A DNA stretch of 36,187 nucleotides, taken from positions 1 through 36,187 of the forward strand of contig JALUXR010000075.1 in the NCBI GenBank assembly GCA_027013285.1. Direction: 5' to 3'. Origin of the DNA: Candidatus Altimarinota bacterium. GTDB taxonomy: Bacteria; Patescibacteriota; Gracilibacteria; Absconditabacterales; Absconditicoccaceae. Made by a program: the position numbers and the translations under genes. Shown here piece by piece: positions 1-11,988 of this stretch (position 1 is the first letter of the stretch; each line of letters opens with the position of its first letter). The notes under the pieces are model-generated. The model had not been told where the DNA came from. It saw nothing but the letters and a program-made list of their open reading frames with translations, and ran no database searches.

Positions 1-772
1 CTTTGTATCCTATACTTTGTAAGGCTTGATTTTCGATAGTATATCACATATCTAATAATGTTTTAACTTCATCTATAAGTCATTGTTGAAACATTTCTTT
101 AATTCTTTTGTTTATTTTTGGATTTGCGATTTCTTTGTCAGCCCATTTAATTATCATTAAAATAGGGAAAGGAACTTCTTGTTCATAGCAAACTTCTGAT
201 TTTGGTTTTCAGGTTTTTTCGTATATTTCAAGTGCTCTTATGATAAATCTTATAGAATTTGGATGTAGTTTCATAGCTTCTTGAGGATCTATTTTGTTTA
301 ATTTTTTTCGTAAAATTCAAGGATTTTCTTCTTCTAGTTTATAAAGTTTTTCTCTAAAGTTAAAGTCAGGCTTTGCATCTGGTAAAGAATAATTTTTATA
401 GATAGTGTCTGTATAAAGTCCTGTTCATCATACAACAAAAGCTGTTTTTCATTTTTTCTGAATTGATGAAATTATATTTAAAGTATCTTTTTTCCAGTCT
501 CATGCAGTGTAAAATTCGTTCGGCTCTAGAAAATCTATTAGATGATGTTTAATTTCTTTTCTAATTTCTAAAGGAATTTTATCTGTTCATATATTCATAT
601 GTTTAAAAAGTTGTCTGCTATCTGCTGAAACAACTTCTGCATCTATTCATGAATTTACTAAATCTATGCTAAGTTGTGTTTTCCCACTTGCAGTAGGTCC
701 TACTATAAAAACTACTCAGTTTGGATTTTTTTTTATAAAATCTTTAACTTGAAGTTGTATTTGTTCTAACAT
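1..772 (-). CDS. miaA: tRNA dimethylallyltransferase MiaA, C-terminal end cut by window edge
   Basis: MiaA transfers a dimethylallyl group to N6 of adenosine 37 in tRNAs reading codons that begin with U. The ATG is at 772, and about 257 codons are visible before the left edge; the family is usually near 300 residues. The P-loop GPTASGKT lies about 25 residues in, followed by the family's SADSRQ segment. The last visible residues (NQALQSIGYK) match the conserved C-terminal part, so only a few dozen residues should be missing. In-frame TGA codons read as glycine. The gene diverges from murA across 111 bases. No Shine-Dalgarno sequence is visible. Family assignment is firm. Confidence 0.93.
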
Positions 773-883
773 TTTAAGTATTAGAGAATAAAAATATTAA
801 TTATTGTTATAGTTCTACTATGTTTGAAATCAACTAAAAAATCATTAGTATAAATTGAATATTTAACAAGTAATATTTATTTT

Positions 884-2098
884 ATGTTTAAAGTAGAGTA
901 TAGTTCTAATTTGAAATGAGAAATCACTGTTTCAGCTAGTAAAAATGCTGCTTTACCGATTTTGGCTGCGAACTTTTTGGTTGACAAACAAATTAACTTA
1001 ACAAACTTACCTGATATAGTAGATGTTCGTGTTTTGGATGAAATATGAGATACTTACTTACAAAAATGAACTTTGGTGTGACCTATGACTGAAAGAATTA
1101 GATCTAGTATTTTACTTATTCCTGTATGACTTTATAAATATTGAAAAATTTCATTTTCGAATTGTGGAGGGTGTTCTTTGGGAAAAAGACCTTTGGATAC
1201 TTTTGATAATGCTTTTGAACAGGCCTGAGTAAAAGTTTTGATAAAACCTGATAGAAAAATATTTAAAACTGTTTCGAAGCCTAAAAAAAAGATAATTTTA
1301 ACTTCATTTTCTGTAACTGCAACAGAAGCTATTTTAACTTATTTAGCATTTTTAGATAAAATAGATTATGAGATAGAAATTGCAAATATAGCTATAGAAC
1401 CGCATGTTATAGATTTGATAAATTTTTTGAAAAATATTTGAGCAAATATAAGATTATGATATGATCATAGAGTATCTGTAAAACCATCGAAAATTAACAT
1501 TAAAAATTATGAATACGATATAGTTTCTGATTACATTGAAGCTGGCACATACTTTGGGTTGGGTGCAATAGCTGATGAAAGTGAGATTATAATAAAAAAT
1601 ATAAATCCTTCTCATCTTGAGTCTGTATTTACAACAGCAGATAAAATTTGAATAAATTATGAATATGGGAAAGATTTTATAAAAGTTAATTCATTTAATA
1701 AAAAAAATTACAAACCTACAAATATACAAACTATGATATATCCTTGATTTCCGACAGATTTACAAAGTATTTTTTGAATTTTACTTACACAAATTAAATG
1801 AATTAGCAAAATACATGAAGTTTTGTTTGAATGAAGATTTGCATATTTTGCAGAATTAGAAAATATGTGAGCTCATATTGAAATACTGAATCCACATGAA
1901 GTTTTGATAGTTTGATGAAAAAAGTTAATTTGAACTTATGTAAATACTAGAGATTTGAGAGCCTGAGCTTGATTGATTTTGTCTTGAGTAGTTGCAAAAT
2001 GAACTACATTTATAACAAATGAAAATATTATCAAAAGAGGTTATGAAAATATCGTAGCTAAATTACAGGGAATTGGGGTGAATATTGAGGAAACTTAA
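884..2098 (+). CDS. murA: UDP-N-acetylglucosamine 1-carboxyvinyltransferase MurA
   Basis: MurA adds enolpyruvate from PEP to UDP-GlcNAc, the first committed step of peptidoglycan synthesis in the cytoplasm. The 404-residue product is near full length. It has the substrate-binding Lys20-Asn21 (KNAALP) and a GGCSLGKRPLD loop with Cys98, the residue targeted by fosfomycin in classical MurA. About twenty in-frame TGA codons must be glycine for the protein to read through. The upstream sequence has a TAATAT box only 7 bases before the ATG and no Shine-Dalgarno, which suggests a leaderless or nearly leaderless mRNA. The TAA overlaps the stop of the convergent PriA-like gene by 3 bases. Confidence 0.95.
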
Positions 2099-3126
2099 AT
2101 TAAATTCATAGGGAGCCAGTCTATTTGAAATCATTTTTCTCTAATTTTTAATCTTTTCACAGCCTGGTCAAAGAAAGGTTTTATATTATCTCATTTTAAA
2201 ATGATATTATAGTTATATTTTCAAAATTTTTTATAAACTAGTTGTGGGGTTTGATAAATTTCTATATTTATATTTTCTTTTTCTATGAGATATTTTAATT
2301 CAGATTCTAGTTTTGATATTTTTCTATATAAACTTTCTTCAATTTCTGCTTTATATTTTAATACTACAATTTCTGAAAAAGGAGGGTAGTTAAATTGTTT
2401 TCTATATTTTAATTCTTCTTTCCAAAATCAGTTTAAATCTAATTGTAAAATATATTTGTAAACATAATGTTCAATATTAAAAGTTTGAATTATGAAATTT
2501 GAAGTTGGATATTTTTTTATAAATTCATATAAAAATAAGAAATGTTTTTCTCATACATTAAAATCAGGGATACTTAATCAAGTATCAGCATTAAAAAATA
2601 TAATTAAATCAGGCATAAAGTTTTTACTGTATTGAGAGAATATATTTGTAGATATTATAAATTGTTGCTTTTTAAGTTCATTTTGTATTTTTAATATTTT
2701 ATTTTTACTATTTATGTTAGTATTTTCTACAATTAAAGGAGAAATATTGTATGTATTTTGTAGTATTTCTTGTAGTTTGTAAGTTCAGATTCAAGATTCT
2801 ACTATGTTTGTGCTTCAGCATTTTTGACAAACTCAAGTATTTTCATAAATTCTTTTACAAATGGGACACATAGATATAAATTGATCTTTATTTTTGTATT
2901 TAGCTATTGGAATAGAGCAGTGTTTACATTTTGGAATATATCCACAATCTTTACATATATTTGAAGAACTAAATCATTTTCTATTTGTTATGAAAAGTAT
3001 TTTTTTTCAATTAGAAATATATTTTTTTATACTTTTGTCTGTTAATTCTCAAAAAAGCCTACTTGGTCAAGCAAGTAGGTTTACAAGGGCAATTTTCTTA
3101 TTTTCTTTTTCGGATAAAATATACAT
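2095..3126 (-). CDS. PriA-like protein: second helicase lobe, zinc domain and C-terminal domain only
   Basis: The 343-residue product matches the C-terminal half of the replication-restart helicase PriA (usually near 700 residues). It has the lobe-2 opening strand (KKILFITNRKGF), eight cysteines in four CxxC pairs as in the PriA zinc domain (ICKDCGY, PKCKHC, CPICK, CQKCGS), a degenerate D-x-x-L-x-x-PDF segment, and the YPPF motif of the C-terminal domain. The N-terminal DNA-binding domains and lobe 1 with Walker A and B are absent. Where PriA carries motif VI with its arginines the protein reads YEFIKKYPTSN, so it cannot be an ATP-driven helicase by itself. The start at 3126 is five codons after the in-frame stop of the upstream pilus gene and has no Shine-Dalgarno. 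A terminator-like hairpin lies inside the first 75 bases. It may be a structural primosome remnant or a decaying gene. Confidence 0.72.
3051..3079 (-). terminator. Terminator-like hairpin inside the start of the PriA-like gene
   Basis: On the minus strand an 8-bp perfect stem CCTACTTG/CAAGTAGG with a 6-base loop is followed by C and six T. It lies 63 to 91 bases downstream of the stop of the GspF-like gene, where an operon terminator would be expected, but also inside the open frame of the PriA-like gene. It may end or attenuate transcription of the ftsK-pilC operon. Confidence 0.5.
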
Positions 3127-3141
3127 ATTTATAAATATTAA

Positions 3142-4245
3142 TTACGAATTAGACAGAGCTCAAATAAGATTTGCCATAGGTAAGAATATTGATGCAACAA
3201 TAACTCATACTATACCTGCTATAAATACCATCAATATAGGTTCTATTAAACTCATAAGTCATCATACTTTTGTATCTATTTCCTCTCTATAAAATGTAGC
3301 CATTTGGTCAAGTATTTCTCAAACATTACCTGCTTTTTCTCAAATTCATATAATTTGAATTAAAATTGGATTAAACAACCAACTTCATTCGAATGATTCT
3401 GTCATTCCAAGTCATACTTCAAGATCTTTTTTTACATCAAGTATCTTTTGTTTGTAATGATAATTTTGAAATATATTAGCTATCTGATCGAAAGATACTA
3501 AAGGAGATAATCATGCAGAATAAAAATCTCATAATAATTTTGAAAATCTATACCGGTAATATGTCATTATTAATGGTCAAACAACTGGGAGTTTTAAAAC
3601 TATTTTATCCATAATAATTTTAAATGGTAGAAATTTTGTATATAATATTTTATATATAATAGGAATTCATACAAATCATATGATAATTCATAGATAATGT
3701 GCTCTTAAAAAATCTGATGAATGCATAACAAACAACGTAATATCTGGTAATTTAGTTCCTTTTGGAAATATTATTAGTATAGAAGGTATTACTTTTATAA
3801 GAAGAACAGCAATTGCAAATGCAGCAATGATTAAAATAATACTAGGATAAATCATTGCTGATTTAAGCTTTTTTTTAATTTGTTCAAACTTTTCTAATTC
3901 TACAGCCATACTATTTAATGTATCTGGTAGATTACCCATTTGTTCTGAAGAGCGAATAAGCTCTATTTCTGCTGGTTGGAAAAAATTATCATATTTTGAT
4001 AAAGCATCTGCAAGTCAAGCTCATTCATTTATACTATATAGAGTATCTTTGATAATTTTTCTTACTCATGGATGAGATTCAGATTTTAAAATACTTTCTA
4101 ATGAATCTCTTATTCCTAAACCAGCTTTTTGAGTAACAGCTAAAAGTCTAAAAAATACTACCTTATTTTCTGACTTAGGTGTATTCATTTTGATGTATAA
4201 ATCTTCAAAAAATCATCTCTTTTGTTTTCATCAAATGATTGCCAT
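3142..4245 (-). CDS. Type II secretion / type IV pilus inner-membrane platform protein (GspF/PilC family)
   Basis: GspF/PilC proteins form the inner-membrane platform that couples the cytoplasmic assembly ATPase to pilin polymerisation. The 367-residue product shows the usual duplicated layout. A first cytoplasmic helical domain (about 30-130, with the conserved SSEQMGNLPDTL stretch) is followed by a hydrophobic segment near 140-160. A second pair of membrane segments lies near 180-200, then a second cytoplasmic domain with the matching GEKAGNVGEILDQMA stretch, and a C-terminal membrane helix ending LIGALSNS. The ATG at 4245 is 16 bases after the ftsK stop, so the two are probably cotranscribed. 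With the pseudopilin-like protein at the right edge it suggests a functional pilus or DNA-uptake machine; its ATPase and prepilin peptidase are not in the window. Confidence 0.9.
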
Positions 4246-4261
4246 TTTATTATTTTATTAA

Positions 4262-6400
4262 TTAAATAAGTATTTCTCTTGGCTTACTTCCTTCTTGTGG
4301 TCATACTATTCATTTTTCTTCAAGTTGATCCATAAGTCTTGCAGCACGGGCAAATCATACTTTAAGCCTCCTTTGTAATAATGTAATGGATGCTTTGTGA
4401 GTTTGTTGAATAATCTCAATAGATTGTTTAATTAATTCATCGTCATCACCGTTTCATCATCATGTATAGTTACTATCAGGTTGATTTCATTCTAAAATAT
4501 CTATAAGTTCTTTATCATATATGTCTTCTTCATTTTCTATTCACTTTAGATATTTTTCTTTTAATGTAGATATTATATTTTCTGTATCTTCAGTAGAAAC
4601 TAATGGAGCTTGGACTCTAATTGGATGTTTATAGTTCGGAGATACAAACAATAAATCTCATCTTCATAATAAATCTTCAGCACCTGATCTATCTAAAATA
4701 GTTCTAGAATCTATACTACTTACAACTCAAAATGCAATTCTTGTAGGTATATTAGCTTTTATTAAACCTGTAATAACATTTACAGAAGGTCTTTGAGTTG
4801 CTAAAATTAAATGCATTCAGACAGCTCTTGCCATTTGTGCGATACGAGCAATATTATGCTCAACATCTTTTTTATTTCAACTCATCATAAGATCTGCTAA
4901 CTCATCTACTATGATTACTATTCTACTCATTTTATCTTTTTCGTCAACTTTTTCGTTATATTCATATATATTTCTTACTTTCTTATCTTTTAATAATTTA
5001 TATCTTCTATTCATAACGTCTACGGCCCATTTCAATGCTTTTAATGCTTTGTCTGGTTCATTTATAATTGGAGCTAATAAATGTGGTAATCCATCGTATA
5101 ATCATAGTTCTACTTGTTTTGGATCTACCATAATTAGTTTTAATTCATCTGGAGTATTTTGATATAATAATGAAATAATATAATCATTTATAGCTACAGA
5201 TTTACCAGATCAAGTTTGTCATGCAACAAGTAAATGTGGCATTTTTTCTAATGGTTCTAGGAATAAGCTTCAATCTATAGCTTTTCAAATAGATAAATTT
5301 GTAAATGACTTATTCATTGAATTTGAAAATTCTTTAGATTTTAGAATTTCAGATAAATAGACTATTTTTGATTTAGGATTTGGCATTTCTATTCAAACAA
5401 ACTCTGTTCAAGGTATTGGAGCTAATATTCTTATAGCTGATTTTAAAGATAATGATAAGTCTTTTTTTAGATTTTCTATACTTGAAACTTTAATTCATTT
5501 TGCTAATTTAAGCTTAAATTGTATTACAGAAGGTCACACTTCATATCACACCACTTCAACTGGAATATTAAATTCATTAAGTTTATTTTGTATTTCTCAA
5601 GCTTGTTGTATTAGTATATTTTCATCTATAGAAATAGTTGAATCTCATTGTTCAAGATTATTTACAGGAAAAGTAGGCTTATCTTTTGGATAAGATATTT
5701 TTATTTTTTCAGTTTTTGTTGTTTCTTCTATTTTCTTTTTTATTTTATCTTTAAAAATATTCTTTATTAAATTCTCTTTCTTGTTAATTATACTTTCTTT
5801 ATTTGTAAGTTCTTCATTTTTTTGTAATTTATTTATTTCGGAAACTTTAACTTTTATTTTTTTTCTTTTAATTTCTTTTTTTTCAGGAATTTCAAATTCT
5901 ATTTGAGGAATAAGCAAAAATAGGTTTAATTTCCATGCTGTAAATATTGTAGAAATTCAAAATAATGCTATGGAAAGTGTTTTTGTCGCACTTATAGAGT
6001 TTCATAATATTATAGATATTAATTTTATTCACCCATATCAAATATATCATCCTGTTGCAAATATATTATCTGAACTTGCAGAATTTAATAATGGAAATGA
6101 TAAAATTATTAGTAAAAATATAAAACTAATAAAACTATATGTAAAAATTCTTTCTTTCCAATTTGCAGGGTATAGTATAAGAACTATTCATAAAAATATT
6201 AATAATCAGTAAAAGAAATTACTTCATAATTTTCAAAAGAAAAAATCAGTAAGATAATCCAAATAAATTAGTGGAGAATTAGGTGCATAAAAATTAATAA
6301 AAAAATATAATAATCATATACTTATCAAAATTAGACCTATCTTTCAAGGACTTGATACAACTTTTCTTTTTTTAGAAGTTTTTCTTTTTTTTCTAGCCAT
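4262..6400 (-). CDS. ftsK: DNA translocase FtsK/SpoIIIE
   Basis: FtsK is a membrane-anchored hexameric DNA pump that clears chromosomes from the division septum. The 712-residue product has 4-5 hydrophobic segments in the first 170 residues, a short charged linker (about 170-235), then the alpha/beta motor. Walker A GQTGSGKS is at 394-401, with its first two glycines written TGA. Walker B is VIIVDELADLM, followed by the HLILATQRPSV and DSRTILDRSGAEDLL blocks typical of the family. The C-terminal gamma winged helix (LLQRRLKVGFARAARLMDQL) should read KOPS-type polar sequences. The linker is much shorter than in Escherichia coli. The gene lies between the corC-like gene (44 bases upstream) and the pilC-like gene (16 bases downstream). 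Confidence 0.95.
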
Positions 6401-6444
6401 AAATGTTTTAAAATATTTTATAAACTATTTATGATAATATAAAA

Positions 6445-7743
6445 TTAATCTTTCTTTTCAACTAAAATATGTATATTCCCAATAGTACCATCTTTTATTT
6501 TTAAAACTTTTAATTGTATCTTTTTGTTATCTTTTAGAATTATTTCTAAATTTTCTCATTGTTTTGGAAATCTTTCTAAAATATTGGTAATTACATAGCT
6601 TAAAGTTTCTCCATCATAAGCTTTATTTTCTTCAATATCTAAATCTTTTTCAGTTAAATTAAATAATTCTAGCACTTCTTCAAAAGGAAGTATAGAACTT
6701 ACAACATATTCATTATTTGAAATCTTTTGAATATTGTTTTCTTCTTTATCTGTTTCATCTTGTATCTCTCAGAAAACCTCTTCAATAATATCTTCTAGTG
6801 TAATAAGTCAATCAACTCCACCGTATTCGTCTATAACTATAGCCATTTGATGATGATTTTTTTGAAATGTTTTTAGTAATTCATCTATTGGTTTATTTAA
6901 TGGGACTTTAATGGCTTTAAATAATTTTATATCTTTTAGTTTTTTATTTTTGTTTCAATTATTTAATTCTTCTAATAGTGTTCTAATATTTATTATTCAT
7001 ATTATTTTATCTATATCTTCATGATATACTGGTATTCTACTATGAGTATGTGTTAAAATATAGTTAATTGAATCTTCTATAGTTGTATCATCAGAAAGTT
7101 TATCAAATTTAACTCTAGGTGTCATAATCTCATCTACAGATATTTCATCAAATTCTAATATATTTTTCAGGTGTTTATGTTCTTCTTTTTCTAGTGTTCA
7201 ACTTTCTTTTCACATATCTATAAATGCTTCTATTTCTTCTTCAGAAACTTGATTCTCTTTGTTTTTTCAAGTAAATAATTTTGTTATAAATTCTATAATA
7301 ATTACTAATGGATATAATAAAAACATTAAAGTTTTATAAATTCAAGCTACAGAAAGTGAAATTTTTTCTGAATTTTTGATGGCAAAACTTTTTGGAGCTA
7401 TTTCTCAAAATAATAATAAAAGTAATGTTACTATTCAAGTTGCTATAGCTATGGCAGTAGATTGATCTAATCATAATCAAGAATTTTTTGCTATTCACAT
7501 TGCAATAGTAGTTGCAAAAGCAGCTGTAAATGTGTTTACAAGATTATTTCAAATTAAGATAGTAATAAGTAATTTATCTGATTTTTCTTTAATATATTTT
7601 AATGCTTTTGATCAAGATAATCACTGTTTTAAGAAAGATTCAATTTTATGTTTTGGTAAGCTCATAAGAGCTATTTCAGTTCAAGAAAAAAATGCTGATA
7701 GTGCTAATAAAACTATGAAAATTAATATCGTGGGTCAACTCAT
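6445..7743 (-). CDS. CNNM/CBS-domain membrane protein of the CorC/HlyC family
   Basis: The 432-residue product has the classical hemolysin-C/CorC layout. An N-terminal DUF21 (CNNM) membrane domain has about four hydrophobic segments, with FFSGTEIALMSL at the start and an LFGEIAPKSFA stretch. A cytoplasmic CBS pair follows (MTPRVKFDKL ... HSRIPVY and MAIVIDEYGGVDGLITLEDI), then a C-terminal CorC_HlyC domain. Characterised relatives transport or control magnesium and other divalent cations. The start at 7743 gives MSGPTILIF directly before the first helix; no Shine-Dalgarno is present. It is 71 bases downstream of the vWA gene on the same strand and probably cotranscribed with it. Substrate specificity cannot be read from the sequence. 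Confidence 0.9.
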
Positions 7744-7814
7744 TTGTTGTTATATATTTTTAATATTAAGTAAATATGCTTTGTATAACTAATTATTTGT
7801 TTTTTTCAATAAAA

Positions 7815-8777
7815 CTATTTTAGCTTAAATCTTATAAAAGTTAATCAGTAAATTGTTAATAAAATTAATAAAATCCATTTCAAATAATAGTTTAAATAAG
7901 TATATTCTGCTATTTTTTTAATTTGTTCGTAATTTTTGACATAATTATATAATTTTCATAGTATTTCTAAAAAATCTCATTTTGATTCTAATTTTTTAAA
8001 CTCTCATCAAGTTTGTTTAGCAATTTCTTTTAAAACTTTTAAATTTATGCTTGTTGGCACATCAGAACCATAAATATCTTCTCAAACTATATATCTATAA
8101 TCTTTTCAAATAGCTCCAACATAAATAGGAATCTTTAATTTTTTAATATTTTTCACGGCTATAAGAGGCTTAATTCATTTGTTTGAATCACCATCCGTAA
8201 GTAAAATCATAACTCAAGGTTTATTATTTTGTTTTGTAAATTCTACTAATTGATTTGCTCCAAGTAGTATTGCATCTCATATTGCAGTTCCTACAAAGTC
8301 CATAGTTGGAGGAAAATCAGCCATACTCATATTTTTAATTTTCCAAATTAGAGCTTTTTTATCGTTTGTCATAGGTGAATAAACTAATGGTTTCCCTGAA
8401 AATGTTATTAATCAAATATTATAGTTAGTATCTAGGTTTTTTATAAAATTAATTAATGCATTTTTTGCGACATCAAATCTGTCCGGCTTTATGTCTTTTG
8501 CAGTCATAGATAATGAGACATCAAAAAGAACTTCAATATTTAATGTAGAAACTTTTTTAATTTTAGTTCATTGATAAATTCATAAATTAAAAGGAATAAT
8601 ACAAATTATTAACATAATTAAAAAAATAAGGATTTTTTGGAAAACAGCTAATAGTCAATAATTTCATTTTTTAGGTAAAATTAAATTAATAACTTTGTAT
8701 TTTTTTAAATAAAATCATACACAAAAAACTAAAATCAATAATCATAAAAAATAAAATCAATTAGTGTTGTAAGTCAT
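7815..8777 (-). CDS. Von Willebrand factor A domain membrane protein (BatA-like)
   Basis: The 320-residue protein has two hydrophobic segments near the N-terminus (about 7-24 and 45-66), a vWA domain, and one membrane helix near the C-terminus (about 295-315). The metal-ion-dependent adhesion site is intact: DVSLS at 86-90, the GTAIGD threonine, and LLTDGD. This order matches BatA/BatB-type proteins, whose exact function is uncertain; they are often linked to MoxR ATPases and envelope assembly. No MoxR gene is in the window. The gene sits 26 bases downstream of the penicillin-binding protein, which hints at a role at the cell surface. Confidence 0.85.
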
Positions 8778-8803
8778 AGTTTTTTATATTTGATAAAATT
8801 TCT

Positions 8804-11800
8804 TTATTTAGAATTTCCATAGTAATCTATTACACTTTCATAAGAACAATTATTTGAATTTCATACTGCAATAGGTCAGCTAAATCTTTGTTTTTTTCAA
8901 TTACAGATAAGAAATCATCATAAAACTCTAGATTCTTTATCTTTGAAGATATAAATATATTTTCAATTTTGTTTTACAATTTTGTCCAAATATGGATATG
9001 TAGTATCTTTTTTGACTAAATTTATATTTATAGTTTGTGATTTAGTATATCATTTGTTGTCTGTCAATACTATTGTGAGCTTATGTTTTCAGATTGTAAT
9101 ATTATTTTTTAAATAAACACCTACGATTTGTGTGTAATCTGAAGTCTGCACAAGTTGATTGTCTAGATAGATATCAATTTTTTTAATTTTAAATGGAGCA
9201 TTAAGAGTTTTAATCCGTAAATCAAATACATAAGATATAGTTTGGTTATTTTTTGGATAGTCTATGTTAAAATTTAACATTCATTTTTTGGCTATAACTA
9301 ACCTAGATTTACAAATTTGTGTTGGTGCTTTTAGTAAAACTGGAGCATTAAATATTTTTTGATATTTTAAAATTCAAACTGTTTTCCACCATTTTTGAAC
9401 AGGGTCTTCCCATTTAGGATTATTTGGCATGTGAGAATGAATACCAGTAATTACATATGCATATTTTTGTTCTGATTTTGGAGTATATTTGGAAACTAAT
9501 CAATTACATAATGTATCTATTTGAATCATTTTAACAGTTTGCCCATCATCTTTTGGAGGAATTCAATCTATTCTTGCTATAGTTTTTTTAGATATTTGAA
9601 TTGGAGTTAATTCTGAAGATTCTTTTCCATTTATGGTATTTACATAAATAGAAGTAGTTCATTTTTGCACCATTTCTTCGTTGTGGATATATCAATTTTT
9701 TTTAAGTTTTAGGACAAATGTTTTCCAGATTTTTCAAGCTGTCCAACCACCGTAAGCATCAGAATGCATATGTTTTCACTTTGTATTTCATGCCCAAACT
9801 ACAAAAACTTTACTTGGAGAATAACTAATAAACCATCCATCTCTTGGATATTTTTTTCCATTTTTTTTGTCTATAATATTTGTAGTTCAAGATTTGTTTG
9901 CAAGTTTAAGTCATTTTATAGATTCTTCATGTCTCCATGTAGGAGGTAAATTATAAGGATTTGATAAAATATCCCATATCATACTGACAACTCAAACAGG
10001 TATTATTTGCTTAAGTTTTTGATCTTGTTTTTTGTATATTATATTTCAATTTGGTCATTTAATTTCTAAAATGCCATTTATTTTTCTAGCTCAATTTATG
10101 TTTGATAAATTAGAAAAAGCCTGAGCCATATCTATCATACGAACATCTGCTGCTCATATTGCAAGAGGATAACCATAATATATTTTGTCAGATATAGTTT
10201 TTAATCATAAAGATTGTAAAAATGATTTTACTTTATATTCTCATCATCCAAGAAAATACATTTTAACGGCAGGTATATTCCTAGAATACGGCAAAGCCTT
10301 TTTGATAGGCATAAGTCATAAAAATCTATCATCAAAATTATTTAATGATTCTCATTTTTTTGCTATATTGAATTTTGTATCATAAATAGGAGTTTCTGGT
10401 GTAAATGTAGGATTTTTAATAAAAGCATTTGAATATATTAAAGGTTTAATTACTGACCCACATTGCCTTAGTGATGTAATCATATCCACTTTCCCATCTA
10501 TTTTTTTATTGTAATAATCTTCAGATCATACATAAGCTAATATATCTCCATTTTTACTATTTATATAAAGTAGTGCAGCATTATTTGCTCATTTTTTAAG
10601 TAAATATCCACTCCGAGCTTGAACAGATTGGTCAGCTAGTTTTTGTATATTCCGATCTAAACTAGTTTTTATGGTCCATCCTGCTTTTTCAATTAAATCT
10701 TTTCAATATTTTTTTTCTAATTCTTTTATAACTCTAAACACGAACCAAGGAGCTTTTATTTGAATATTTAATTTATATATTTTCTTATTAAAACTTTCTT
10801 GTTCTGCTTGAATCAGTTGATTTTTATCTATATATCAGTCAATATACATTCTAGCTAAAACAAAATCTTTTCTTCCAGGGATATATTTAACTTTGAAATT
10901 ATTATAAATCATATGTTTAGGTGTCAATATGTCGAAAATATCATTTTCAGATTTAGAGAATGAAAAAGTTTTATTTTTTAAATAATCAATGTATGCTTTT
11001 TCTACTTTTTTACCAATACTTGAATTTAAACTAATTTTATTTCAGCTTGCATCTAATATTTCTAATGTTCATAGATTATTAGCCCTATTAATTACTGGAT
11101 CATATTCTGTAGGTGATTTAGGTATACCTGCTAAAATAGCAGATTCTAAAACTGTTAAAGTATTTGCATCTTTGTGAAAATATGTTTGTGCTGCTGCCTG
11201 TATTCCATAAGCATTATTTCCAAAAAATACATAATTTAGATACATTTCCAAAATTTTTTCTTTCATCTTTTTTTTAATTTCTTTGTTTGATAATCACTTA
11301 TATTGAGATTTAATTTTTTGAGTAAGAAATTTATTTAATTCTAATGTTAGAACTATTTCTTTAAGTTTTCTTATAATAGTTTTTTGTCTTGTTAATAACA
11401 AATTTTTTATAAGTTGTTGTGTAAGTGTAGATCATCATTGTTTTTTTCAAAAAATAACATCTTTTATTCAAGCTCTTATAATTCATTGAATATCTATTCA
11501 TTCATTTGTCCAGAAAGTTTTATCTTCAGTAGCTACAATTGCATTTTGCATATTTGTGGCTATTTTGGATATTGGAACATATTTTCTATTTTCATTAAAC
11601 AATTTGTATAGAACTATTCAGTTTCTATCTGTAATAGTAGTTGTTTGAGAAAATACTACTTTTTCTATGTTAGCAATATTTGGTAAGTCATTTAATATAT
11701 GTTTTTTAAACCACATATATCATATAATGCTAGGAATTATCGTAAATAATAAAAATACTATAATTATAAGTTTCCAATAACTTCTTTTTTTTGGTCTTCA

Positions 11801-11854
11801 TCTTTTCTTTTTTCTTAATGATATTAATGAGAATTTCTTTCTTTTTCTAATCAT
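8804..11854 (-). CDS. Class A penicillin-binding protein (glycosyltransferase/transpeptidase)
   Basis: This bifunctional enzyme polymerises lipid II into glycan strands and cross-links the peptides outside the membrane. In the 1016-residue product a basic N-terminus precedes one membrane anchor (about 28-48). The GT51 domain has catalytic Glu110 in ATEDKTFW, then GGSTLTQQ at 140-147 and EMYLN further on. The transpeptidase domain has Ser467-x-x-Lys470 (GSVIKP), SRN at 524-526 and KSGT at 654-657. About 200 residues beyond the transpeptidase look beta-rich and may be an Ig-like module. All catalytic residues are present, so it should be active. It is the first gene of a long minus-strand run and diverges from dprA. 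Many glycines are TGA codons. Confidence 0.93.
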
Positions 11855-11968
11855 TTTAAATTTTTTATATATAAAATATAATGTATAGTTTTATAATTTT
11901 TTTGATATTCTTTTCAATGAGAGTATCTTTTAGTTGAAAAAATATTTTAAAACTTTATTTTAAATTCA

Positions 11969-11980
11969 TTTATTATAAAA
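11969..11980 (+). promoter_or_regulatory. Probable -10 region of dprA
   Basis: TTTATTATAAAA lies here with TATTAT 12 bases before the dprA ATG. The same TATTAT-N12-ATG arrangement occurs before the glycosyltransferase gene (27872-27877, minus strand). Both predict transcripts with very short 5' leaders. No good -35 box is visible. Confidence 0.4.
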
Positions 11981-11988
11981 ATTACATT

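Noticed and set aside
3000..3007. Run of eight T as a possible frameshift in the PriA-like gene
   Set aside because: Careful counting shows the frame from the ATG at 3126 runs through the homopolymer without a shift.
2894..3292. 132-codon plus-strand frame
   Set aside because: It is antisense to the PriA-like and GspF-like genes, both of which match known families under code 25.
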